The position numbers and the translations under genes were made by a program. Positions 47,871-55,532 of a stretch of 64,000 bases of DNA are shown here, in pieces (within the stretch, counting starts at the first letter, position 1; each line of letters opens with the position of its first letter). A model generated the notes under the pieces. The model saw only the letters and a program-made list of their open reading frames with translations, did not search any database and was not told the DNA's origin. Origin of the DNA: an uncultured Holophagaceae bacterium (GTDB lineage Bacteria; Acidobacteriota; Holophagae; Holophagales; Holophagaceae); assembly GCA_903857495.1 (NCBI GenBank), contig CAIOFF010000061.1:30462-94461 (forward strand), given 5' to 3'.

Positions 47871-50510
47871 ATGACCCCCTCCAGCGCCCGCTTCCTGACC
47901 TGCACCTCCGTCCGGCTGACCCTCTCCTTCCTGGCCGTCACCCTGGCCGCTGGCACCCCCTCCACCCGCGCCGGGCTGGAAGCCTCCCACCTGGCGACGG
48001 TCGGCACCGAGGGTCTGGCCGCCAGGCGCGCCGAGCTGGGCCTGGGCGCGGACCATGCCTTCCAGGTGCGCAGCACCCACTCCGACGAGCTGGGCCAGAC
48101 CCACGGCCACCACAGCCAGCTCTACAAGGGCATCCGGGTCTGGGGCGGCGACGCCATCACCCACCTCGACCGCAACGGCCTCGAGCTGCCCCTCACCGAT
48201 TCCCTCCAGCGCAACATCCAGCTCAACGTGACGCCCTCCCTGGGTGCCGGTGAAGCGCTCGCGGCCGTCCTCCAGGACCTGGCCCCCCTCGGCGCCTTCT
48301 CCGTGGCCCCCACCAGCGAGCTGGTGGTCTTCCCCGAGACCAGCCTCGCGGTCCGCAAGCCCTCCAGCCGCAGCCTGGACCAGGACACCGATGCCACGGG
48401 CGTCGAGCACGTCGTCATCCGCCACACCCTGGCCTACCACATCCACACCGAGCTTGAGAACGCCCAGGACGGCATCCGGCACACCGACTACCTTGTGAAC
48501 GCCCACACCGGCGCGATCCTCCAGCAGTGGAACACCCTGCACACCGCTGGAACCACGGGCACCGGCAACAGCCAGTATTCGGGCGTGGTCACCGTCAACA
48601 CCAACAGCACCACCACCGGCTACGAGCTGCGCGACCTGACCCGCGGCACGGGCGGCACCTTCGGCAACAACGTGGTCACCAACGCTGCCCATGCCACCAC
48701 CAGCTCCACCGCCACCGGCAGCATCTACACCAGCGCCACCAACACCTGGGGTGACGGTGCCAACTACGTCGAGAACACCTCCACCACCGCCCCCAACGGT
48801 CAGACGGCCGCGGTTGACGCCATGTTCGGCATGGCCAAGTCCTGGGATTTCTACAAGAACGTCTTCGGCCGCAGCGGCATCGACGGCAAGGGCACCGCGA
48901 CCTACAGCCGCGTGCACATCGGCAGCGCCTACGACAACGCCTTCTGGTCCGACAGCTGCTTCTGCATGACCTACGGCGACGGCACCGGCTTCACCACGCT
49001 GACGGCCCTGGATGTGGCAGGTCACGAGCTGAGCCACGGCGTCTGTGCCCGCACCGCGAACCTGGTCTACTGCGGCGAGTCCGGCGGCCTCAACGAAGCG
49101 AACTCCGACATCTTCGGCACGCTGATCGAGTTCTACGCCCGCGGCGGCTCCGGCGCCAGCATCGGCAACACTGGCGGCAACTGGACCATCGGCGAGCAGC
49201 TCTCCTCCACCCCCCTCCGCTACCTGTACAAGCCCAGCCTCGACGGCCGCAGCCCCGACGCGTGGAGCGCCTCCGTCGGCAGCCTGGACGTGCACTACTC
49301 CAGCGGCCCCATGAACCGCTGCTTCTACTTCCTGAGCCAGGGCGCCACCGCCACCGGCAACACCAGCACCAGCTACCTGCCCTCAGGCATGGTGGGCCTT
49401 GGCAACGACAAGGCCGCGGCCATCTGGTTCCGCACCCTCACCACCTACCTCACCAGCACCTCCAACTACGCCGCCGCCCGCACCGCCACCATCAGCGCCG
49501 CCAAGGACCTCTACGGCGCCGGCAGCCCTGAAGAGCAGGCCGTGTGGAACGCCTTCCACGGCATCAACGTGGGCGCCGCCTGGTCCAGCACGGTCCCCGA
49601 CACCACCGCGCCGAAGGCCACCGCCGCCGAGGCTGGCACCACCGGCACCATCACCCTGACCGCCACGGCCACCGACAACATCGGCGTCACAAAGGTCGAG
49701 TTCTACGTGGATGGCTCCCTCAAGGGCACCAGCAGCAGCGCCCCCTTCGCCCTGAGCCTGGACTCCAGGACCCTGACCAACGCCAGCCACAGCCTCGTGG
49801 CCAAGGCCTACGACGCCACCGGCAATGTCGGCACCTCCGCAGCCGTCACCTTCGCCATCAGCAACCCTGTCGCGGACACCACCGCCCCCAAGGCCACGGC
49901 CTGCGCCACTGGCACCGCCAACACCATCACCCTGACCGCCACGGCCACCGACAACGTCGGCGTCACCAAGGTCGAGTACTACGTCGATGGCACCCTCAAG
50001 GGCACCACCACCACCGCCCCCCACACCCTGGGCCTGGACTCCAGGATCCTCTCCAATGCCACGCACAGCCTGGTGATCAAGGCCTACGACGCCGCCGGCA
50101 ACATTGGCACCTCTCCCGTCGCCACCTTCGTCGTCAACAACCCCAACGTGGTGTCCTCCTGGAGCGAAGTCGAGAGCAACAACACACTGGCTTCGGCCAA
50201 CCTTCTCGCCGACACCATCACCAAGGTCACCGGCACCATCGGCAGCAGCACCGACCAGGACTTCTTCAAGCTCACCGTCGGCGCCGGCCGCACCGTGACC
50301 GTCAGCATGACCGGCCCCGCGAACAAGGACTACGACCTCTACCTGCTCAACAGCAGCGGCACCACCCTGAAGTACAGCTCCACCTTCTCGGCCACTGAGA
50401 CGGTGAGCTTCCAGAACACGGGCGCCACCGCAGTGTTCTGCATCAAGGTCGCCGGCTACCTCGGTTCCTTCGACGCCAAGAACCCCTACACCCTGACCAT
50501 CAGCCGGTAG
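47871..50510 (+). CDS. secreted M4 (thermolysin-like) metalloprotease with Ig-like repeats and PPC domain
   Basis: An 879-residue exported protease. A signal peptide (about 1-35) is followed by an FTP/PepSY-type propeptide (about 35-225; HSQLYKGIRVWGGD...YLVNAHTGAIL). The thermolysin-like catalytic domain (about 230-580) has HELSH at 385-389 and the third zinc ligand Glu409 (GGLNEANSD). Two tandem Ig-like domains of about 90 residues follow (about 585-755), each opening with (V)DTTAPKATA and containing TATATDN(I/V)GVTKVE(F/Y)YVDG. A pre-peptidase C-terminal domain closes it (about 760-879; EVESNNTLASANLL). The ATG at 47871 has CCAGGAGTG upstream. It should be a secreted proteinase used for protein scavenging. 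Confidence 0.92.
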   Translation: MTPSSARFLTCTSVRLTLSFLAVTLAAGTPSTRAGLEASHLATVGTEGLAARRAELGLGADHAFQVRSTHSDELGQTHGHHSQLYKGIRVWGGDAITHLDRNGLELPLTDSLQRNIQLNVTPSLGAGEALAAVLQDLAPLGAFSVAPTSELVVFPETSLAVRKPSSRSLDQDTDATGVEHVVIRHTLAYHIHTELENAQDGIRHTDYLVNAHTGAILQQWNTLHTAGTTGTGNSQYSGVVTVNTNSTTTGYELRDLTRGTGGTFGNNVVTNAAHATTSSTATGSIYTSATNTWGDGANYVENTSTTAPNGQTAAVDAMFGMAKSWDFYKNVFGRSGIDGKGTATYSRVHIGSAYDNAFWSDSCFCMTYGDGTGFTTLTALDVAGHELSHGVCARTANLVYCGESGGLNEANSDIFGTLIEFYARGGSGASIGNTGGNWTIGEQLSSTPLRYLYKPSLDGRSPDAWSASVGSLDVHYSSGPMNRCFYFLSQGATATGNTSTSYLPSGMVGLGNDKAAAIWFRTLTTYLTSTSNYAAARTATISAAKDLYGAGSPEEQAVWNAFHGINVGAAWSSTVPDTTAPKATAAEAGTTGTITLTATATDNIGVTKVEFYVDGSLKGTSSSAPFALSLDSRTLTNASHSLVAKAYDATGNVGTSAAVTFAISNPVADTTAPKATACATGTANTITLTATATDNVGVTKVEYYVDGTLKGTTTTAPHTLGLDSRILSNATHSLVIKAYDAAGNIGTSPVATFVVNNPNVVSSWSEVESNNTLASANLLADTITKVTGTIGSSTDQDFFKLTVGAGRTVTVSMTGPANKDYDLYLLNSSGTTLKYSSTFSATETVSFQNTGATAVFCIKVAGYLGSFDAKNPYTLTISR

Positions 50511-50528
50511 TTCGACCAGGTTCCAACC

Positions 50529-50556
50529 GAGGAGGGCCGCCTCGGCGGCCCTCCTC
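50529..50556. terminator. bidirectional hairpin terminator
   Basis: A 13-bp stem GAGGAGGGCCGCC / GGCGGCCCTCCTC with a two-base loop, followed by AATTTG. It lies between the convergent protease and EamA transporter genes. Confidence 0.8.
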
Positions 50557-50572
50557 AATTTGTCCAGCCTGC

Positions 50573-51475
50573 TCAGGCCGCGGCGACCGGCTTCCGGCGC
50601 TGGCCCAGCACGGTGCCGTAGGCCACCCCGGCCACCGTGATGAGCACCCCCGCCAGCCCCGCCAGGGTGGCCCGCTCCCCCAGCAGGGGCATGGCCAGCA
50701 GGTATTGGATGATGGGCAGCAGCTGGAGCCAGATGGCGGCTTCCGAGACGGCCAGGGTGCCATAGGCCTGGGACATGAGGATCTGGCCCCCGTAGGCCAG
50801 CAGGCTCATGAGGATGGCCAGGGACCAGGGACCGAGCCCCCCGGGCCAGGGGGTCAGGGCGAAGGGCAGCACCACGGGCAGCCCGGCCACGCAGAAGAAG
50901 AAGAAGATCGTGGCGGCGTTGTCCGTGTGCCGCACGGCGCGGATGGCGTTGGCGCTGGTGGCCGCGAACACCGCCGCGGCCAGCGCCGCCAGCTGGCCCC
51001 GGCCGAAGCCCAGGCCCAGGTGACCCTGGCTGAGCACCAGGGCCACCCCCAGAGACGCGGCCAGGATGGCGAGCCAGAGGTGGAGGGTGGGGCGCTCCTT
51101 GAAGAGCACCAGCGACATGCCTGTGGCAATCACCGGGAACACGTTGTAGAGGATGCCCGCCTCGCCCGCGGGGATGTGAGCCAGGGCGTAGAAGTAGAGC
51201 ACCACCACCGCCCCGCCCGAGAGGCCGCGGGTCACCAGCAGCCGGTAGTTGCTGGGCCGGTAGAGGCCGGGGATGAGCCCGAAGGCCACCAGGCTGAGGA
51301 GGGCTCCCACCACGAAGCGCATGACCGCAAGATGGCCCGCCGAGAACCCCATGCCCGGCAGAGTGAGCTTCCGCGCCAGGATGGCCATGAGGCCGAAGCA
51401 CAGCGCCGACCCGGCCAGCTGCGCCCGCGCCACCATGCGGCGGCGGGACAGGGCGGCGGCGGCGGCATGAGGCAT
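50573..51475 (-). CDS. EamA/DMT-family drug-metabolite transporter
   Basis: A 300-residue inner-membrane protein with ten hydrophobic segments arranged as two five-helix EamA repeats. Repeat 1 includes GSALCFGLMAILARKL and FLRGLSGG-like VTRGLSGGAVVVLYFYAL. Repeat 2 includes LGWNAIR-like FAATSANAIRAVRHTD and LMSQAYGTLAVSEAAIWLQLLP. The substrate is unknown; such carriers export amino acids or nucleotides. The in-frame ATG 12 codons in (MVARAQLAG) is an alternative start. Confidence 0.83.
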   Translation of the reverse strand: MPHAAAAALSRRRMVARAQLAGSALCFGLMAILARKLTLPGMGFSAGHLAVMRFVVGALLSLVAFGLIPGLYRPSNYRLLVTRGLSGGAVVVLYFYALAHIPAGEAGILYNVFPVIATGMSLVLFKERPTLHLWLAILAASLGVALVLSQGHLGLGFGRGQLAALAAAVFAATSANAIRAVRHTDNAATIFFFFCVAGLPVVLPFALTPWPGGLGPWSLAILMSLLAYGGQILMSQAYGTLAVSEAAIWLQLLPIIQYLLAMPLLGERATLAGLAGVLITVAGVAYGTVLGQRRKPVAAA

Positions 51476-51585
51476 CTTCGCATCCTAGAGCGGAGGCTGA
51501 AGAGGAGAAAGGGAAAGCTGCCGAAAGCCGAGGTAAACCAACAGAGGGATGAGTGAGGAGAGGCAAGGAAATGCAAAATAGACTG

Positions 51586-51660
51586 ATCACCACGAAGGCA
51601 CGAAGAAGTGCAGAGACACTGCTTTTTCTTTCTTCGTGTCTTCGTGCCTTCGTGGTGAAT
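51586..51660. repeat. fold-back repeat with CACGAAGG arms
   Basis: ATCACCACGAAGGCACGAAG (from 51586) faces CTTCGTGTCTTCGTGCCTTCGTGGTGAAT (51632-51660), with a loop of about 25 bases. It sits between two co-directional minus-strand genes. The arm resembles the half arm at about 16403-16422 and the unpaired arm at 63896-63953. Confidence 0.88.
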
Positions 51661-51716
51661 CTTTATTCTTCTTGTTGTTCTTTTTCGGTGGCGCGCCCCT
51701 CCGAAGCAACCCAGAC

Positions 51717-53195
51717 CTAGGGGTTGTAGGCGCCCTGGGGCTGGTTGAGGCCGGCGGTGTGGAAGGCGGTCTGCAGGGCGCCGCCGCGGAAGGCGCCGCG
51801 GTCGGCGGCCTCCAGGTGGTCCAGCAGGTGGGACAGGTTGGCGCCGCTGGGCACCGCGGGCACGCCCAGGTCCGCGGCCAGCTGGGGCAGCGTCAGGTCG
51901 TCCAGGAAGGTGCCTTCCTCGCGGACCACCACGCCCCGCAGGGTGTACTGGTCCGTGGGGCCGGTGTGGGTGCGGAGGCTGGACGAGGGCACCGCCACCG
52001 CGTCCACCCAGTCCGCGCGACCGCCCTGGGCGTCGCGGTCCGCGTGGGCGGCGTATTTCAGGTCCGCACCGCAGAGCAGCCCCGCCACAGTGACGCTCTC
52101 GCCGAAGCTGAAGTTCTTGGCTGCCACCACCCGCAGGTGGCTGCCCACGGCGCGGTTCAGCTCCGCCGCCACGCGGCTGAGGGTCGGCGCGAAGCTCGGC
52201 CCGGTGAGCAGCAGCACCCGCCGCCCTTTGAAACCCTGGGCGCGGGGACTGCGGATGAAGCGGCGGCTGTGCTCCAGGAAGCGCCGCACCAGGCCCACGC
52301 CGTTCTCCAGCTGCGCCCAGGATCGTGAGTAGAAGGCGCGGCCCGGCACCTCGAGCCCCGCCCGGGTGAACCACTCGTCCGCCAGCAGCAGCCAGGGCTC
52401 CCCGTCGTTGGCCGCGGCGAGGCGCCGCACCTCAGGTTTCCAGCGCAGGGCCCAGTCCCGGGCGAAGGCGGGATCCACGTCCTGCACGAAGGGCAGCCCA
52501 TCCCGGTGCGCCGTGAGCCCCACGGGCACGCAGCTGAGGCTGAGCACGCTGCCCCGGCCCTCCCGCCGCCGGGCCCAGAGGTCGTCCAGGGTCCGCTGCC
52601 AGATGGCGCCATCGTTCAGGCCCGGGGCCACCACCGCCTGGGTGTGGACATCGATGCCCCCGGCCAGCAGGCGGTCAATTTTGCGCAGGATGTCGCCCTC
52701 GCGGGGGTTGCCCACCACCCGGATCCGGGCTGCTGGCTCCGTGGCGTGCACCGAGACATGGATGGGGCTCAGGCGCTCGCGCACGATGCGGTCCAGCTCG
52801 GCGTCATCGCTGCTGGAGAGGGTCGTGAAGTGGCCGTAGAGGAAGGACAGGCGGATGTCCTCATCCTTCAGGTAGAGCGACTTCCGGAAGCCCTTGGGCA
52901 TCTGGTGCACGAAGCAGAAGACGCAGTTCTGGCGGCAGACCTTGACCTCATCCTGGGCCAGGTCCACGCCGATGCCCTCGCCGCCGTTCTCCAGGTCGGT
53001 CTCAAAGGTGCTGCCGTCCGGCCGTCGCAGCCGCAGGGTCGCCTCGTCCTCCCGGCTGATGAGGTACTGGTAGCTCAGCTGGTCCAGCACCGCCTCGCCG
53101 TGGATCTCCAGCAGCGTATCCCCAGGCCGGATGCCGGCCTCCTCGGCCAGGCTGCCGGGTTCCACGGTGATGATCTGTACGCCTGTCTGGGCCAA
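51717..53195 (-). CDS. PDZ/DUF512 radical SAM-like iron-sulfur protein
   Basis: A 492-residue protein. Residues 1-75 are a PDZ-like domain (VQIITVEPGSLAEEAGIRPGDTLLEI). A radical SAM region follows with CRQNCVFCFVHQMPKG (CxxxCxxC, cysteines about 89, 93, 96) and SVHATEPAARIRVVGN. The DUF512 C-terminus includes GVGLVRRFLEH and VTVAGLLCGADL. Proteins of this family are widespread in Geobacter-like anaerobes and have no settled function. I use the TTG at 53195 with AGGGAG six bases upstream. A longer in-frame start at 53288 would place two strong hairpins in the coding region and add a non-family sequence. The C-terminus is Gln/Pro-rich. Confidence 0.83.
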   Translation of the reverse strand: MAQTGVQIITVEPGSLAEEAGIRPGDTLLEIHGEAVLDQLSYQYLISREDEATLRLRRPDGSTFETDLENGGEGIGVDLAQDEVKVCRQNCVFCFVHQMPKGFRKSLYLKDEDIRLSFLYGHFTTLSSSDDAELDRIVRERLSPIHVSVHATEPAARIRVVGNPREGDILRKIDRLLAGGIDVHTQAVVAPGLNDGAIWQRTLDDLWARRREGRGSVLSLSCVPVGLTAHRDGLPFVQDVDPAFARDWALRWKPEVRRLAAANDGEPWLLLADEWFTRAGLEVPGRAFYSRSWAQLENGVGLVRRFLEHSRRFIRSPRAQGFKGRRVLLLTGPSFAPTLSRVAAELNRAVGSHLRVVAAKNFSFGESVTVAGLLCGADLKYAAHADRDAQGGRADWVDAVAVPSSSLRTHTGPTDQYTLRGVVVREEGTFLDDLTLPQLAADLGVPAVPSGANLSHLLDHLEAADRGAFRGGALQTAFHTAGLNQPQGAYNP

Positions 53196-53210
53196 CTGCC
53201 GCTCCCTGCT

Positions 53211-53233
53211 CGGAATCCGCTGCGCGGATTCCG
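53211..53233. terminator. hairpin 1 of three ahead of DUF512 gene
   Basis: Perfect ten-bp stem CGGAATCCGC / GCGGATTCCG, loop TGC. It is the closest of three consecutive hairpins between the EF-G-like and DUF512 genes, both on the minus strand. With no T-run it could equally be a leader structure or repetitive palindrome. Confidence 0.5.
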
Positions 53234-53250
53234 AGATTGATTCTGACAGG

Positions 53251-53282
53251 GTCTGCCCATCGGCCAGCCGATGGGCACAGAC
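53251..53282. terminator. hairpin 2 of three ahead of DUF512 gene
   Basis: An eleven-bp stem TGCCCATCGGC / GCCGATGGGCA with loop CA, extended by GTC/GAC after a mismatch. It is adjacent to hairpins 1 and 3. Confidence 0.55.
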
Positions 53283-53295
53283 CCCCATCCACAGA

Positions 53296-53321
53296 AAGAT
53301 CGGCCCCGCAGGGCCGATCTT
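53296..53321. terminator. hairpin 3, probable terminator of the EF-G-like gene
   Basis: An eleven-bp stem AAGATCGGCCC / GGGCCGATCTT with loop CGCA. On the minus strand it lies 42 bases after the EF-G-like stop codon, the place expected for its terminator. Its layout resembles the hairpin at 40226-40259 (A/T-rich outer end, GGCCC inner end). Confidence 0.65.
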
Positions 53322-53362
53322 CAGTCCTTTTCTATCTCCGGCCCGCCAGGGCCGGAGCAGGC

Positions 53363-55402
53363 TCAGGCGGGCGCTTTAGTTACCTTCCTGGCCTCAACCA
53401 CCTTGTCGGCATCGCGGCCGACCAGCTCCTGCAGGTGGTGGAAGGCCCAGGTGAAGGACCCGACACCCATGGTGAGGCTGCGCAGCTCGACGATGACATC
53501 GCTCATCTCGGCCTGGGGGATATAGGCCGAGACCACATCCCAGCCGGTCCAGCCGGGCCGGGCGTCGAAACCGAGCACCTGACCTCCGCGGCGACCCGTC
53601 ACCAGGCGCTGGGCCTTGGGGGTGAACTCGCTGGGCACCGCAATGTGCACCTCGGAGATGGGTTCGAGCAGCACGGGATTGCAGAGGGGGGCACCCTCGG
53701 ACATGCCGACACGGGCGGCGGTCTTGAAGGCCATGTCGGAGCTATCCACGGTGTGGTAGCTGCCGTCCACCAAGGCCACGTGGATATCGACCACGGGGAA
53801 GCCCAGGGGGCCGCGCTTCAGCCAGTCCACCACGCCGTGCTCGATGGCGCCGAAGAAGTTCTTGGGCACCACGCCACCGACGATGCGCTCTTCGAACTGG
53901 AAGCCGGTGCCGCGCGGCAGGGGCTTGATCTCGAACCACACATCTCCGAACTGGCCATGGCCGCCGGTCTGGTGCTTGTGGCGGCCGTGGACCTTGGTCC
54001 CCTTCGTGAAGGTCTCGCGGTAGGGTACCAGCGGGGGATGGTGCAGGACGTCCAACCCGAAGCGGCTCTTGAGGCGATCCAGGGCGCACTTGAGGTGGAC
54101 CTCGCCCTGGCCCCAGAGGATGCGCTCCTGGGTCTCGGCATTCTGCTCCACATGCAGGGAGGCATCCTCCTCGCAAAGTTTCTGGAGGGACAGCGAGAGC
54201 TTCACATCATCGCCACTCTTCACCGTGTTCAGACTGAGGGCCAGCATGGGCTGCATGGGCGTAGGCCAGGCCAACTCCACGCGGCCCGAGGGCGTCAGGG
54301 CCTCGCTGGTATGCACCTCATCCATGCGGCCCAGGGCCACCACTTCACCGGCCGAGGCCTTGGTCTGCTTGATCTGCTGGGCACCGAAGGGGCGGTTGAT
54401 GCCGCTCACCCGGTTGCCGGCCAGGGAGGAACCATCGGCCACCTCGCCCCGCCAGATGCGGCTGATGCTCTGCTTGCCCACGTGCTGGGCGTGCACGGTC
54501 TTGATGACCTGGACCAGGGTGTCCTTGCCCTCGGGAATACCCAGCCGTGCTGCCGTGGCCTCCACCCGGGGGGCCTCGTCGCACAGGGCCTGGAACAGCC
54601 GCCGCACTCCGGCGTCCTTGTCCGCAGAGCCGAAGAACACTGGCACGAGCAGGTCGGCCTGCACGTCCTTGGCCATGTCCTCGCTGACTTCCTCGAAGGA
54701 AGGCGCCATGTCGCTGAGCAGCTCCTCCATGAGGTGGTCGTCGAAGTCCGCCAGCTTCTCCAGCAGGACCTGCCGCGCCTCGAGCTCCTCGGGCACCACG
54801 GATTCCGGCATCTGCATCAGGTCCGCGTCCTTGCCGGCTTCGTACTTGTAGGCGTGCTCACTGATGAGGTCCACGTAGCCCGTGATCTGCTCGCCATCGC
54901 GGATGGGGACTTCGACGAGGACGAGGGGCCGTTCCGAGACCTGCTGGAGGGCGTTCAGGACATCCTTAAGCTTGCCGCCGCTGCCGGGGGCTTCCATCTT
55001 GTTGACGAAGACCACGTGAGGCACCTGGTGGTCGTCGAGGAACTTCAGGGTGGGCGCCACCATCAGGGCGCGGTTCGGATCGGGATCGCACACCACCACC
55101 GCGATGTCCGCGGCCATGAGCGCGTGGGCACTCTCCTGGCTGAACTCCACGGAGCCCGGGCAGTCGATCAGGGTCCAGGCTTCACCCTGGTAGGTGCAGG
55201 CGGCCAGACTGGCCTCCACGCTCATCTGCCGGGCCTTCGCTTCCAGAGAAGCGTCACCGACCGTATTGCCCTCCTTGACGGTGCCCTTGCGCGGCAGAGC
55301 ACCCGCCACGAACAGGAGGCTTTCCATCAAGGAGGTCTTTCCAGAGAGGTAGGGACCCACGATGGCCGCTACCCGTGGCGTTGACTGAGAATTCCCGCTC
55401 AC
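53363..55402 (-). CDS. EF-G-like translational GTPase paralogue
   Basis: A 679-residue five-domain GTPase of the EF-G type. G1 is GPYLSGKTSL, G3 is DCPGS, G4 is NKME. Domain II holds IWRGEVADGSSL. Domain IV has the loop VHGRHKHQTGGHGQFGDVWFEIKP, and domain V ends with SEVHIAVPSEFTPKAQRLVTGRRGGQVLGF. G3 lacks the usual histidine (DTPGH becomes DCPGS), the residue that activates hydrolytic water in EF-G/EF-Tu. This suggests slow or regulated GTP hydrolysis, as proposed for non-canonical EF-G paralogues. It is not expected to be the main elongation factor. The ATG at 55402 is preceded by CAGGAGGCACTG. Confidence 0.86.
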   Translation of the reverse strand: MSGNSQSTPRVAAIVGPYLSGKTSLMESLLFVAGALPRKGTVKEGNTVGDASLEAKARQMSVEASLAACTYQGEAWTLIDCPGSVEFSQESAHALMAADIAVVVCDPDPNRALMVAPTLKFLDDHQVPHVVFVNKMEAPGSGGKLKDVLNALQQVSERPLVLVEVPIRDGEQITGYVDLISEHAYKYEAGKDADLMQMPESVVPEELEARQVLLEKLADFDDHLMEELLSDMAPSFEEVSEDMAKDVQADLLVPVFFGSADKDAGVRRLFQALCDEAPRVEATAARLGIPEGKDTLVQVIKTVHAQHVGKQSISRIWRGEVADGSSLAGNRVSGINRPFGAQQIKQTKASAGEVVALGRMDEVHTSEALTPSGRVELAWPTPMQPMLALSLNTVKSGDDVKLSLSLQKLCEEDASLHVEQNAETQERILWGQGEVHLKCALDRLKSRFGLDVLHHPPLVPYRETFTKGTKVHGRHKHQTGGHGQFGDVWFEIKPLPRGTGFQFEERIVGGVVPKNFFGAIEHGVVDWLKRGPLGFPVVDIHVALVDGSYHTVDSSDMAFKTAARVGMSEGAPLCNPVLLEPISEVHIAVPSEFTPKAQRLVTGRRGGQVLGFDARPGWTGWDVVSAYIPQAEMSDVIVELRSLTMGVGSFTWAFHHLQELVGRDADKVVEARKVTKAPA

Positions 55403-55532
55403 AGTGCCTCCTGGCTGATTGGTTCAGAATGAGACCGAACCAAGTGTTCCGACCCCGTCACACCCTGGCAACACTAAAAAAATGCCGCCTCGGAAAAGGC
55501 GGCATAAGTCACAAAATACGCTGGGTTTGGGA

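Noticed and set aside
47745..51593. Two long minus-strand frames (516 and 736 codons) opposite the M4 protease
   Set aside because: They are shadows of the Thr/Ala/Gly-rich protease gene and the EamA gene; the peptides are repetitive and matched no family.
53196..53288. Longer N-terminus for the DUF512 protein
   Set aside because: The added residues are encoded by two perfect palindromes and match no family, while a TTG with a good ribosome-binding site lies at 53195.
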